Below are positions 17,206 to 25,851 of a stretch of DNA of 64,000 bases, piece by piece. Source of the stretch: Nonomuraea jiangxiensis (GTDB lineage: Bacteria > Actinomycetota > Actinomycetes > Streptosporangiales > Streptosporangiaceae). Position numbers and translations under genes: made by a program. Location: positions 144,705 through 208,704 of the forward strand of contig NZ_FNDJ01000018.1 in the NCBI RefSeq assembly GCF_900099965.1, read 5' to 3'. The notes beneath the pieces were generated by a model, which saw only the letters and a list, made by a program, of their open reading frames with translations, was not told the DNA's origin and searched no databases. The stretch's first letter is position 1. Each line of letters opens with the position of its first letter.

Positions 17206-17324
17206 GATGCCGACGGCACGTAGATGCCGACGGCACGTAGATGCCGACGGCACGTAGATGCCGACGGCACGTAGATGCCGACGGCGCGTAGATGCCGACG
17301 GCGCGTAGATGCCGACGGCGCGTA
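17206..17324 (+). repeat. 17-bp tandem repeat, seven copies
   Basis: The unit is GATGCCGACGGCACGTA. Copies start at 17206, 17223, 17240, 17257, 17274, 17291 and 17308. The first four have GCACGTA and the last three GCGCGTA, then the array decays. There are no spacers, so this is not a CRISPR. The unit is not a multiple of three, which argues against a coding role. Confidence 0.9.
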
Positions 17325-17802
17325 GATGCGCGAGGATGCCGAGGGCGCCGGGGCACACCAGCACAGTTGACACGCACAACCGCCAGCACAGACCACCACC
17401 AAAAGCGCCGGACGGCTCCGCACGCTAAGCCACTGGCACCCCGGAGCCACTGCGCACGTTACGTTCACCAGCACACCCCGAGCGCCGGCACCCCACGACC
17501 GCCTTGCCCTCCCCTCGGCGTTCGGGCACCTGGATATCGGGCAGCCCGGCATTCAGGCACCCAAGCCTTCAGGTTCCCGGGCCTTCCAGGTTCCCAAGCC
17601 TTCAGGCATCCTCACCTTCAGCACCCCGCCACCATCAAAGCGGCGAGCCCTAGCAGCCGGGCCTTGGGGCGCTTGGGCACCTCGGCACTTGACTGCTTGG
17701 CTGCTTGGGCGCCTGGACGGGTCCGTATCCCGCCCCGCCCAGGGAATCGCCGACCCCACCCCAGCGCGCGTTTCGTTGGCGGGCCGGTTCTGACCTGTGG
17801 CG

Positions 17803-18402
17803 TTATTTCACCAGGCGAATTGTCAGGGGGTAGCGGAAGGCACCCTCCGTAAGGGCCGAGATGCCCCCGACGATGGCAAGAACGACGGCTGCCACCCAGA
17901 TGAACGGCAAGAGCACGACGCCGATGATCGTGAACGGCAGGAGGACCGACGCGCCCGTCACCGTGATCTGGAAGTTGAGTGCCTCCAGTGCCTGCTTGCG
18001 GATGTAGGGAGAGGTCTTGCCTCCGGTGAGGAGCAGGATCAGCGGGCCGACGATCGGGATTCCGACGAGCAGCAGGAAGTGCGCGGCGGCGGCGCCCAGG
18101 CGTTCGTTGCTCTCTGGCGCGCGTTCAGGGTGGATCGGGGTCGAGACCGCTGACGGGCCGGGCTGGGGCACGACTTGGGTGCCGTAGAGCTCCGTCATGA
18201 TGGGCATGAGATCGCCGTGGGTACGCGCCGTCATCGCGCGCTCCAGGCGATCATCGAACTCGAGCTTGTCGAAGCGGCCTTCCGCGTAGGCGGCCTTGAC
18301 GTGCTCGACCACGTGCTCGCGGTCCTGGTTGGTGACGCGCAGATGAGCTGACGGCACCTGTCCCGGCCCGGGGCTTTTCGGTACCCCAGCCATAATTGCC
18401 AT
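17803..18402 (-). CDS. DUF1707-DUF4870 membrane protein
   Basis: This 199-residue protein has an N-terminal DUF1707 (SHOCT-like) domain at about 22-75 (RVTNQDREHVVEHVKAAYAE, then GRFDKLEFDDRLERAMTART). A DUF4870 membrane domain follows, with helices in AAHFLLLVGIPIVGPLILLL, a short amphipathic KQALEALNFQ segment, and two more helices. DUF1707 often occurs in small actinobacterial regulatory membrane proteins; the biochemical role is unknown. AAGGAGAGGC sits directly before the ATG at 18402, fixing the start. It is divergent from the next gene. Confidence 0.82.
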   Translation of the reverse strand: MAIMAGVPKSPGPGQVPSAHLRVTNQDREHVVEHVKAAYAEGRFDKLEFDDRLERAMTARTHGDLMPIMTELYGTQVVPQPGPSAVSTPIHPERAPESNERLGAAAAHFLLLVGIPIVGPLILLLTGGKTSPYIRKQALEALNFQITVTGASVLLPFTIIGVVLLPFIWVAAVVLAIVGGISALTEGAFRYPLTIRLVK

Positions 18403-18462
18403 GCCTCTCCTTAGAGAATTGGGCAGTCATCTCTCATACTGCGTCACCGAGGCAGCGAGCGG

Positions 18463-18482
18463 CATCGGGAGAATCCCCGATG
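18463..18482. promoter_or_regulatory. Inverted repeat in a divergent promoter region
   Basis: CATCGGG-AGAATC-CCCGATG is a perfect 7-bp dyad between the DUF1707 gene and the 114-aa gene. Partial copies of ATCCCC words follow. It may be an operator; no binding protein can be named. Confidence 0.4.
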
Positions 18483-18535
18483 TATCCCCTAGATCATCCC
18501 CGACGCATGGCCTCCAGACGGTATAAAAAGGATTC

Positions 18536-18880
18536 ATGAGATGGCGAGACCGCTACGGCATTCGCCGGCTGCGTGGGCCCAAGATTGCCAGATTCGACCG
18601 CGAGGCGACGGATGCCGACATCGAAGCGCTCATCGCCTTTGCCCGTTCGCGGCGTGGCGTCGAGTTCTACGTCGAGCCAGAGACATTTGCCACCGACACG
18701 ACCGCTGTTGCGGTGGCCGACGACGGCGAGTGGACCAGACGCAGGGTGGGCTCCCCTGCTGTGATCCACAAGGTCGCTCGCGATCTTGCCCTTCCGGTGT
18801 ACGACGTTCAGCTCACCGGGTATCCGCAGCGTATGCGCGCGTACAACGAGCGCCGCCGCCGCGAGGAAGGCACCCAATAG
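18536..18880 (+). CDS. Conserved hypothetical protein, 114 aa
   Basis: ATG at 18536 follows AAAAAGGA. The product starts with a basic stretch (MRWRDRYGIRRLRGPK), then an alpha/beta-like segment with VEFYVEPETFATDTTAVAVA and a basic tail (QRMRAYNERRRREEG). There are no membrane segments. Proteins of this size and pattern recur in actinobacteria without assigned function; I do not recognise a named domain. The stop codon region starts a run of CCAATA/CCAAATA micro-repeats. It may share regulation with the divergent DUF1707 gene. Confidence 0.65.
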   Translation: MRWRDRYGIRRLRGPKIARFDREATDADIEALIAFARSRRGVEFYVEPETFATDTTAVAVADDGEWTRRRVGSPAVIHKVARDLALPVYDVQLTGYPQRMRAYNERRRREEGTQ

Positions 18881-20009
18881 CCCAAATAACCAAATTCCGA
18901 ATGGCCAGTACTGTCCCCCAGTCGCCAACCCCCAGGTCACCAAGCCCCCAGTGGCGAAACCCGCAAGTCCCCGAGTGGCCAAGCTCCCCAGTGACCAAGT
19001 CTCCAAAGTACGAAGCAGCCACCCTGAAGTGACTCCCCTGTCAGGCCGCAACCCCTCCAGTCCCCATGCTGTCGAGAGACCCGAGCAAACCAAGCGGCCG
19101 ACAGGCCAAGCGATCCGACCTGGCCAAGCACCCGAATACGCCAAGAATCCCTACCGAACCGCCCGATGGGACGCCACCCGTCACCACCAGATGACGGGTG
19201 CTCCCGTTGAGCGGTCCTGTTCCCCTTCCTAGCCGTCGGACCTGTACGTCAAAGTGCCACCACCATCACGTGCACTGTTGGGGCTGCGGCCAGAGCCACG
19301 GCCTGGCGTGACACGCAGGTCCGCACGCTCCCCCGATAGTCAGCACACATTCCGGCAGTCCAAGATCGAGCGCTGGGTCAGCGCAGGGCTACTACTCGAT
19401 CACCGACGTGCGGATGTACCGGGCCCAACCGCCGACCGCGCCAACACGGCCAACTCGACCACTGACGACGCGGACACAACCGACCACCTACTGGCCGCAC
19501 GGACATGACCGACGCGACCGCCGACCGCGCCAACACGACCGACCCGACCACTGACCAGGCGGACATGATCGACCACCTACTGCCGCGCGGACACGGCGGA
19601 CACGGCTACTGGCCGCACGGACACGGCCGACCCGACCACTGACGGCCGACCCGACCACTGACCGCGCGAACACGGCCGACGCAGCTGCCGAGCGTGCGAA
19701 CACGGCCGACGCAGCTGCCGAGCGTGCGAACACGGCGGACCCAGCCGCCGACCGTGCCGACATGACGGCCTCAGCGGCTGGGCGGGTCGACATGACGCCT
19801 TCGGTGCGGCGCCACAACCAGCTCGGCGCGTTCGGCACGACCCGTTCTGAATGAGAACCCGACCGGCCCAACACCCCAGCAAGACCGGCCCCCAAGCATG
19901 CCCAGCACGAGCGGCACTATCGGCACCCCAGCATGCCCGGCACGAGCAGCACGAGCAGCCCGACTGCAGGGCCTGCACGACTTGCACGACTGGCTCGGCC
20001 AGGAGGTTG
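18881..20009. other. Gene-free 1.1-kb region left of the IS element
   Basis: No supported gene. At 18890-19030 there are iterated CCCCAGT/GGCCAAG words. From about 19400 to 19800 there are GACCGACCACTGACC-type repeats and a clear 30-bp repeat (listed separately). The remainder is unremarkable. Long frames here encode Arg/Ala/Ser/Val low-complexity sequence and lack ribosome-binding sites. Confidence 0.55.
19664..19753 (+). repeat. 30-bp tandem repeat, three copies
   Basis: Units beginning GCGAACACGGCCGACGCAGC and continuing TGCCGAGCGT start near 19664, 19694 and 19724. The third is diverged (GGCGGACCCAGCC). Degenerate relatives extend left to about 19500 as CGGACACGGC and GACCCGACCACTGAC words. 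Confidence 0.75.
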
Positions 20010-21604
20010 TCACTTCAAGTGTGTAAAGATCGTTCTTGAGAGCTAGAGGCCGGTCTTTACTTGATACGTCCTGGATAGGCGATGTCGAGTTCGATGAGTG
20101 CTTCGCGCCAGCCGATGGTGCGCTGTCCCTCGATCAGGCGGGCGGTGCTGGGCGAGTTCTTGATCTTGCCGGTTTTCTCCTTGTGCACGGCGCGTTCGCG
20201 GGCGCGTTTGTCCTCGATGTTGATGATGGCCAGCCACAGCAGCTTGACCACGGCGTCGTCGCCGGGGAAGTGCCCGCGGGCCTTGGTAACCTTGCGCAGC
20301 TGGTAGTTCAGCGACTCGATGCCGTTGGTGGTGTAAAGCAGCTTGCGGACCGCCGGGGAGAAGGCGAAGAACGGCGTGAAGCGATCCCAGGCGGTCTCGA
20401 ACACGCGAGCCGCCTGCGGATACCGCTGACCCCAGACGGAGGCGGTGAAGTCGGCCAGGGCGTCGAAGGCAGCCTCCGCTGTGGGCGCGGTGTAGATCTT
20501 CTTCAGTTCTGCGGCCACCGCGGCGCGGTCGCGGCGGGGCACCGGCCGCAGCGCGTTCCTGATCATGTGCACCACGCAGGTCTGCACGGTGGTGTGCGGA
20601 AACGCGGCATGGATGGCCTCTTCGAAGCCGGCCAGTCCATCGGTGCAGGCGATGACGATGTCGCGCACGCCGCGGTTGCGCAGGTCGTTCATCACCGCGC
20701 TCCAGAACCGGGCGGATTCGCCGGCTGTCGCGCTCTCCAGCGGGGTCTTGGCCAGCCAGATGCCCAGCACGTGCTTCTCGCCCTCGGCGTCGATCCCGAC
20801 GGCCAGGTAGGCGGGCTTGGCCTGCACGCTGTGGTTGTCACGCACCTTGACCACGATGGCGTCCAGGAACACCACCGGATACACCGCCTCCAAAGGTCTG
20901 CTCTGCCAGGCGCGGACCTCTTCCAGCACCGCGTCGGTGATGTTGGAGATCGCCTCATGGCTGAGTTCGGTGTCGTAGATCTGGCGCAGGTGGTGCTGGA
21001 TGTCACGGACGCTCATGCCGTGCGCGTACAGGCTGATGATCATGTCGTCCAGGCCGCCGGAGATACGGCCGGCCCGCTTGGGCACCAGCACCGGCTCGAA
21101 CGTGCCGGCCCGGTCCCGCGGCACGGCCAGCCGGACCGGCCCCACACCGGTCTGCACCGTCTTGCCGATCCTGCCGTTGCGGGAGTTGCCTGTGCCGTGG
21201 CCGGCCACCTCGTGCTTGCCATAGCCCAGATGCGCCGACAACTCGCCCTCCAAGGCGCGCTCCAGCACCGCCTTGACCAACTCACCGAGCATCGAACCCT
21301 CTCCCGTCAGCCGCAGCCCGCCCGCACCGTCGCGAGAACGCTCCAGCAGGACGTCCAGCACCTGATCGCCGAGCAACTCCCGCAGCGGCACCGGCTGCTG
21401 CACCGCACCGGAAGGGGGGTTTTGCCCGCCATGATGAGCAGCCGCCCCCAGCAGCGCCGATGCGTCATCATGCTGGTCTTGCCCCACCGCGGCCAGCGCG
21501 GATCTTCCCCGTGTCGTGGACATGATCGTGTTCTCCCCCGAAATGGTGAATGATCTTTCTAGACTTCCGTCTACGTTTGGTGATCATTTCCACACCTGGA
21601 GTGA
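20010..21604 (-). mobile_element. IS256-family insertion sequence
   Basis: The boundaries come from terminal inverted repeats. The left end reads TCACTTCAAGTGTGTAAAGA, and the reverse complement of the right end reads TCACTCCAGGTGTGGAAATG. They align over about 22 bases with four differences and one gap. Length is about 1.6 kb, consistent with IS256-family elements. The eight flanking bases on the two sides do not match, so no target duplication is visible. The right end lies inside the remnant integrase gene. Confidence 0.75.
20057..21523 (-). CDS. IS256 (mutator-type) transposase
   Basis: This 488-residue DDE transposase has a first Asp in VVFLDAIVVKVRDN and a second in VIACTDGLAGFEEA. The Glu lies in TTNGIESLNYQLRK, with the usual mutator motif around CVVHMIRNALR. 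Compared with typical 400-430 residue family members it has about 60 extra N-terminal residues, so the true start may be internal at MLGELVKAVLERAL. ATG at 21523 does have GGGGGAG at acceptable spacing. The reading frame is intact, so the element may be active. Confidence 0.88.
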   Translation of the reverse strand: MSTTRGRSALAAVGQDQHDDASALLGAAAHHGGQNPPSGAVQQPVPLRELLGDQVLDVLLERSRDGAGGLRLTGEGSMLGELVKAVLERALEGELSAHLGYGKHEVAGHGTGNSRNGRIGKTVQTGVGPVRLAVPRDRAGTFEPVLVPKRAGRISGGLDDMIISLYAHGMSVRDIQHHLRQIYDTELSHEAISNITDAVLEEVRAWQSRPLEAVYPVVFLDAIVVKVRDNHSVQAKPAYLAVGIDAEGEKHVLGIWLAKTPLESATAGESARFWSAVMNDLRNRGVRDIVIACTDGLAGFEEAIHAAFPHTTVQTCVVHMIRNALRPVPRRDRAAVAAELKKIYTAPTAEAAFDALADFTASVWGQRYPQAARVFETAWDRFTPFFAFSPAVRKLLYTTNGIESLNYQLRKVTKARGHFPGDDAVVKLLWLAIINIEDKRARERAVHKEKTGKIKNSPSTARLIEGQRTIGWREALIELDIAYPGRIK

Positions 21605-21850
21605 TACCCCCGTTCATCTCGGGGCTCGGGATCTGGGTGTAGACGTCCATGGTCATCGAGATCTGCGAAGTGCCGCAGGATGCGCGTGGCCACACGGCGG
21701 TGGACGTCGAGGGCGGCCAGGAGTGAGGCGCAGGTGTGCCGGGTGTCGTGGACGCGGATACGCGGGGCGCGCCGGTCCGGGTCGTGAACGTCAGGTCCGA
21801 GGTCTTCCATTCGTCTCGGCCATCTTGCGGATCTCCTCCTGAACGCGCTG
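21605..21850 (-). pseudogene. Remnant of a tyrosine recombinase/integrase, C-terminal part
   Basis: Catalytic-domain fragments appear in alternating frames. One frame has SDLTFTTRTGAPR, the next has RIRVHDTRHTCASLLAALDV (the catalytic HxxR box), and the first frame resumes with SQISMTMDVYTQIPSPEM (the active-site Tyr region). A deletion plus frameshifts therefore disrupt the gene, and the IS256 element cuts it near its 3-prime end. It marks an old integrated element. No flanking att site or tRNA is recognisable. Confidence 0.65.
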
Positions 21851-22083
21851 ACGTGCCTGAGTGCGGTAACGCATAGGCCGAAGCGCGGCAGCGAGGAACG
21901 TGCACGCGAAGCCGGGCTTGACACTCCGTCCCTCGCTGCCGCTACGCGGTGAGTCGACGGCGTACGAGGGGATCAGGGGCGGCAGTGTGCAGGCTGCTCA
22001 GGTGTCGGCAAATGCCTGGCCGTTATTGATTGTTGTGCTTTGGGGATCGCGTGGAGGCGGGCGGTGGATTTCTTCTGTGGGGC

Positions 22084-23250
22084 TTATCGGTAAAGGGCGG
22101 ACTGGGCATTTTCTCTCAGGCTCTGCGCCACGCGTCCTGCCGCCTTGGCGAGTTCTGTCTCGATCTGTTCCATGTCTGCGGCGGACACCCTGGGCTCCGG
22201 GTATGGCAACGCCAACACGCGTTGCATGCGTAGGTACGTGGGTGGATGGGTTGAGTCGAGCCGGGTCTTCTCGACGCGGGCGAGCTCGCGGTGTCGTTCG
22301 AGTTCGGTTGGGGAGAGGGTGTCCATTTGGGACTGGAGGGCCGTCCACAGGTTCCCGGTTCCTACGGCCACCGCGCTGGATTTGAGGAAGCTGCGGGCCG
22401 CTTGAGTCCGGGTGGTCAGGGTGTCCAGGAGCGAGGCGGTGGCCGCGGAGCCGGCTATCTGGGCTTGCAGCTCGTCAGCACGGTGTTCGGCGTGCTGCGA
22501 GGAGCGGTTGAGCAGGAGTTCCAGCAGGAAGATCAGGATGCGGACGGGAACGCCCAGGATCGCGAGCGCGCACTCGGTGATGAGAGCCGACACGCCGTCA
22601 CCGGGCTGCCATCCGAAGCTCGTGACCATGCGAAGTACGTGGAGCGAGTACAGGGCGCTGCCGACGACGAGGCCGTGTCTGGCGTCGCCGTTTCTGGAGT
22701 GGGCCATCTTGTGGGCCAGCAGGGAGACGCGTTCCTGCGGGGTGAGGATCAGCCAGAGCGGGTAGCCGATCTCCACCAGCCGGCTGCGCCGCCGACCGTA
22801 GGTACGGAACGAGGCGTTGACCACGCCGCTGACGGCGATCAGGTCTGTTCGGGGCGCCCCCAACTCCACGCCGATGTGGTCGATGAGGGCGTACAGGTGG
22901 GGGGCGTCGGAGCGAGTGAGGGGTACGGCGGAGGCGGGGAAGGGGACGGGGCGAGGTCGCCGCAGCCAGGCAAGATCCAGGGCCACCAGGCCGAACAGGA
23001 TGCCGCCTATCGTCAGGCGGGTGACCAGGTAGATGCCACCGACCAGGAACGCTGGTGCGCAAAGGTGGATGACGAAAGCGAGGACGTAGCCGGTGGTTCG
23101 CGACACGCGGCCGGGTGGTCGGCTCGACTGGAGGGGAGCCGGCGGAGGGGGCAGGAAGGGTCCCGGAGGTCCGGGAGGTTCCGGAGGTCGCGGAGGTCGT
23201 GAAGGGTTCTGCGGGGTGCTCGGTATTTCGGCTGGTAGATCGGCGGACAT
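22084..23250 (-). CDS. M48-family peptidase-like membrane protein with substituted active site
   Basis: The 388-residue protein has a Pro-rich N-terminus (about 1-50), two hydrophobic segments (about 60-105) and an M48/HtpX-like domain. The zinc motif reads LLAHKMAHSRNGD, that is HKxxH instead of HExxH, because the catalytic Glu codon has become AAG (Lys). The downstream EHRAD that supplies the third zinc ligand is retained. It is therefore likely a non-hydrolytic pseudo-peptidase, or a recently inactivated gene. ATG at 23250 is chosen because upstream sequence lacks a ribosome-binding site and looks non-coding; a longer start at 23343 is possible. Confidence 0.75.
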   Translation of the reverse strand: MSADLPAEIPSTPQNPSRPPRPPEPPGPPGPFLPPPPAPLQSSRPPGRVSRTTGYVLAFVIHLCAPAFLVGGIYLVTRLTIGGILFGLVALDLAWLRRPRPVPFPASAVPLTRSDAPHLYALIDHIGVELGAPRTDLIAVSGVVNASFRTYGRRRSRLVEIGYPLWLILTPQERVSLLAHKMAHSRNGDARHGLVVGSALYSLHVLRMVTSFGWQPGDGVSALITECALAILGVPVRILIFLLELLLNRSSQHAEHRADELQAQIAGSAATASLLDTLTTRTQAARSFLKSSAVAVGTGNLWTALQSQMDTLSPTELERHRELARVEKTRLDSTHPPTYLRMQRVLALPYPEPRVSAADMEQIETELAKAAGRVAQSLRENAQSALYR

Positions 23251-23376
23251 GGCGAACAAGGTGCCAGAACGCCACAAAATGGTCCAATTCCGCCGTTGGG
23301 GGTAGTTTTCGGTAGTCCTTGAACGTGGAAGACCGCCGGCCACCAGATTGCGGCTGAAAGCGGACGTGCGTGGCGC

Positions 23377-24060
23377 TCAGTGTTGCTGTCGGCGCACCAT
23401 CTCGGTGATCCAGGTGGGTGCGTACGGAGATGTGCAGCCTGGGGAGGTCGGGTAGTCCTTGAGCACCTCCAAGCGCTCACCGATGTCGAGTGCACGGGCG
23501 CGGTGTTCGGCGTGTTCGATCCCTATCTGGGCCAGGCAGTGGTTCATCGCCCACTGCAGGCGGTCCGGGGCGGCCTTCATTTCCGCCTCTATGACGTCGA
23601 GCAGTCCTGTGAGGTCGAGGCTTTCGGGCTGCTTCGTCACGCGTTCGGTGGTCAGTGCCCAGCTGGCGCTCGCGACCACCGGATCCGGGTCGGCGGACCA
23701 GGCCAGGCGCAGCGATTCGGAGTGCGGGTTCTTCTTCACCACGTAGTTCACGAGCCAGTCGTGCACCTTGGGCGCGCGTGCCTCGCGCAACATGACGTCC
23801 AACTGGTCACGCTCGAACGCCTTCGGGCGGCAGATCAGGAGCGCCAGCAGTCTCGCGGCGGTGTCGTCCGTCTCCCAGAGCCGGCACGCGAGGTCCTGCT
23901 GTGTCTTCAGCCGTTTCGCGAGCGCGCGCAGCTTGCTGAGGTTCACTCCGTGGTCGTCGCCGTGTTTCTCGTTCACCGCGCGCATCTGCGGGTCCTCGAG
24001 CGCGGCCAGCTCGGCCATCACCTCGGCCACCGTCGTCCCGGTCAGCGTCGTCTCGGCCAC
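23377..24060 (-). CDS. DNA alkylation repair protein (AlkD-like, HEAT repeats)
   Basis: This 227-residue all-helical protein resembles AlkD-type DNA glycosylases. It starts with a helix containing EVMAELAALEDPQMRAVNEKHG and continues with HEAT-like pairs (LRALAKRLKTQQDLACRLWE, ARLLALLICRPKAF, KVHDWLVNYVVKKNPHSESL, PVVASASWALTTERV). The Trp and Asp residues expected for lesion binding are present (ETDDTAARLLAL, WSADPDPVV). It would excise N3/N7-alkylated purines. It stands between the M48-like gene and the merR gene on the same strand. Confidence 0.78.
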   Translation of the reverse strand: MAETTLTGTTVAEVMAELAALEDPQMRAVNEKHGDDHGVNLSKLRALAKRLKTQQDLACRLWETDDTAARLLALLICRPKAFERDQLDVMLREARAPKVHDWLVNYVVKKNPHSESLRLAWSADPDPVVASASWALTTERVTKQPESLDLTGLLDVIEAEMKAAPDRLQWAMNHCLAQIGIEHAEHRARALDIGERLEVLKDYPTSPGCTSPYAPTWITEMVRRQQH

Positions 24061-24214
24061 TTCAGCCTCCTGTCCATCACGCGCGATTCAGCCTATGACG
24101 GAAGCCGAGGTCCGGTCGATCGTCTCCTGTTGCACGCGCCGGTTCGGGGAGCCGGGCGATCATGAATGGTCATGCACACGGGTGGCATGGCTGGTGCAGG
24201 CCGTTCCCGATTCT

Positions 24215-24637
24215 TCAGCTGCGCTGCGGGGCGACGCACGTGATCGGGCCTGTGGCGCCTTCGGCCAGTTGCTCGCTGTACGCGCTGATCTTGTGGGTGA
24301 CCATACCGAGGGACTCGGTGAGCTGTTCGAGCTGTGCGGTGACCCGGTCCCGGTGTTGCCTCAGGAGGTCCAGCAGGTGCTCCTCGTTGCCCGCACCCCG
24401 CCGTACGAGGTCGGCGTACTGGCGGATGGCGGGCAGTGGCATGCCGGAGGCGCGCAGGTTGACGCAGAGGTGGAGCCATTCCACGTCCCTGTCGCTGTAG
24501 ACGCGCCGGCCGCCTGGGCCCCGCCGTACGGGGGCGACCAGGATGCCCTCGCGCTCGTAGAAGCGCAACGCGTGGACGCTCAGGCCAGTGCGTTCGGCGA
24601 CCTGCCCGATGCTCAAACCTGGGTTTGTTTCTGGCAT
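24215..24637 (-). CDS. MerR-family transcriptional regulator
   Basis: The 140-residue protein has an N-terminal winged HTH (SIGQVAERTGLSVHALRFYE at about 9-28, then GGRRVYSDRDVEWL). A dimerisation coiled coil (HLLDLLRQHRDRVTAQLEQL) follows, and the C-terminal tail is short. There are no metal-binding Cys clusters apart from one near the end (TCVAPQRS). This subclass (YhdM/SoxR-like, aldehyde or redox responsive) commonly sits beside an aldo/keto reductase, as here. The divergent promoter has the long spacer that MerR activators act on. Confidence 0.9.
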   Translation of the reverse strand: MPETNPGLSIGQVAERTGLSVHALRFYEREGILVAPVRRGPGGRRVYSDRDVEWLHLCVNLRASGMPLPAIRQYADLVRRGAGNEEHLLDLLRQHRDRVTAQLEQLTESLGMVTHKISAYSEQLAEGATGPITCVAPQRS

Positions 24638-24692
24638 GAGGTCAAGACTAGGGCTTGGTCCAGGGCTCGGCTCAGGGGCTTGGCTCAGGGGC

Positions 24693-24723
24693 TTGATCTA
24701 GAGTCGGCTCTAGCTCGTAGGCT
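24693..24723 (+). promoter_or_regulatory. MerR-type promoter with 19-bp spacer and dyad
   Basis: TTGATC at 24693-24698 and TAGGCT at 24718-24723 are separated by 19 bp. The dyad CTAGAG-TCGG-CTCTAG (24698-24713) begins at the last base of the -35 element and runs into the spacer. This is the classic architecture for MerR-family untwisting activation. It would drive the aldo/keto reductase. Confidence 0.65.
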
Positions 24724-24858
24724 CCGACGCGCGTCGATCCCGCTCAACGTACCGCGGGGTGTACTCGGCGTTTTCGCGACATTTCGAGGAGCTGATGATG
24801 CGCTACCCCTTTCCCTACGGCACTGCCGGGGCATCGGACAGGCGGCAGGTGAGTTGAC

Positions 24859-25851
24859 GTGAAGTACCGGACGATCGGCGGCGATCCGAAGACCCGCCGT
24901 GAGGTCAGCGTGCTGAGCCTTGGCGCGATGTTGTTCGGCACCGTCACCGACGAGGCGACGTCGTACGCCATCCTCGACCGCTTCGTCGAGGCCGGCGGCA
25001 ACTTTCTCGACACCGCCAACAACTATGCCTACTGGGTCAACGGCACTCAGGGAGGCGAGAGCGAGGCGCTGCTCGGCCGCTGGCGACGTAGCCGGAACGT
25101 CACGGACGAGGTCGTCATCGCCACCAAGCTGGGAGGGCGGCCCAACGCTCCGGCGACCGGCCTCAGCCACGACCTCGAAGGTTTGTCCGCCCAAGTGATC
25201 CGGGAGTCTTCTGAGCGGAGCCGGGAACGGCTTGGCGTGGACAAACTGGACCTGCTGTACGCGCACGTATACCTCGAAGGTTCCAAGGTGCCGCTGGAGG
25301 AGACGGTCGAGGCGTTCGCGGGGCTGGTCCAGGAAGGCACCGTGGGTCTTCTTGGGGCCAGCAACCACTGGTCGTGGCGGCTGGAGCGGGCCAGGAACCT
25401 GGCGGCGGCGGCCGGGCTGCCGGGGTACGAGGTCCTGCAGTACCACCACTCCTACCTGCGTCCGCGCACCGATCTGCCGACGATGCGCTCCAAGGACGGC
25501 AACCTCGGTGTGGCCGACGGGAACCTGCTCAGCTACCTGAGGGCCGAACCCGCGCTCACGCTCGTCGCCTACTCGCCCTTGCTGAGCGGCGGATACGTAC
25601 GTGACGACAAGCCGCTGGATGCCATGTTCGACCATCCAGGCACCCCTCGGCGTCTCGCGGCACTTCGAGAAGTGGCGAAGGAGACGGGAGCCACCCTCAA
25701 CCAGGTGGTGCTCGCCTGGCTCATCGGCGGCGAGATACCGGTGATTCCGCTGGTCGGCGCCTCCTCGGTCGAGCAACTGGAGGAGAGCCTCGCCGCGGTG
25801 GACCTGGAGTTGACGGCAGAACAGCAGGCCAAGCTCGACGCCGCGTACTGA
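24859..25851 (+). CDS. Aldo/keto reductase
   Basis: The 330-residue (alpha/beta)8 NADPH-dependent reductase shows the catalytic tetrad: Asp and Tyr in FLDTANNYAYW, Lys in VIATKLGG and His in LLYAHVYL. The C-terminal cofactor site IPVIPLVGASSVEQLEESLA is typical. It reduces aldehydes or ketones. GTG at 24859 has AGGTGAG upstream. Divergent to the merR gene, it is probably the regulator target, forming a small aldehyde-response unit. Its stop codon begins a short repeat (CTGAGGCGCC, three copies to 25900). Confidence 0.9.
   Translation: MKYRTIGGDPKTRREVSVLSLGAMLFGTVTDEATSYAILDRFVEAGGNFLDTANNYAYWVNGTQGGESEALLGRWRRSRNVTDEVVIATKLGGRPNAPATGLSHDLEGLSAQVIRESSERSRERLGVDKLDLLYAHVYLEGSKVPLEETVEAFAGLVQEGTVGLLGASNHWSWRLERARNLAAAAGLPGYEVLQYHHSYLRPRTDLPTMRSKDGNLGVADGNLLSYLRAEPALTLVAYSPLLSGGYVRDDKPLDAMFDHPGTPRRLAALREVAKETGATLNQVVLAWLIGGEIPVIPLVGASSVEQLEESLAAVDLELTAEQQAKLDAAY

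Larger units (their letters stand above)
16740..17802. other. Gene-free 1.06-kb convergent intergenic region
   Basis: Apart from the two repeat arrays listed separately, I see only low-complexity sequence. A C/A-rich stretch lies at 16780-17110. Around 17560-17700 there are iterated CCTTCAGG/TTCCCGGGCCTTC-like words, which give imperfect repeats of about 20 bp. No open frame has a ribosome-binding site or a plausible protein. It separates the RlpA-like gene (rightward) from the DUF1707/DUF4870 gene (leftward). Confidence 0.6.

Noticed and set aside
17206..17324. CRISPR array
   Set aside because: Units are 17 bp, directly adjacent and without spacers; no cas genes occur nearby.
16740..17800. 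Proteins encoded across the repeats (for example long minus-strand frames)
   Set aside because: The frames are products of the 17-bp and 7-nt arrays, without ribosome-binding sites or recognisable folds.
21850..22083. tRNA or att site next to the integrase remnant
   Set aside because: No cloverleaf or repeated core could be found on either side.
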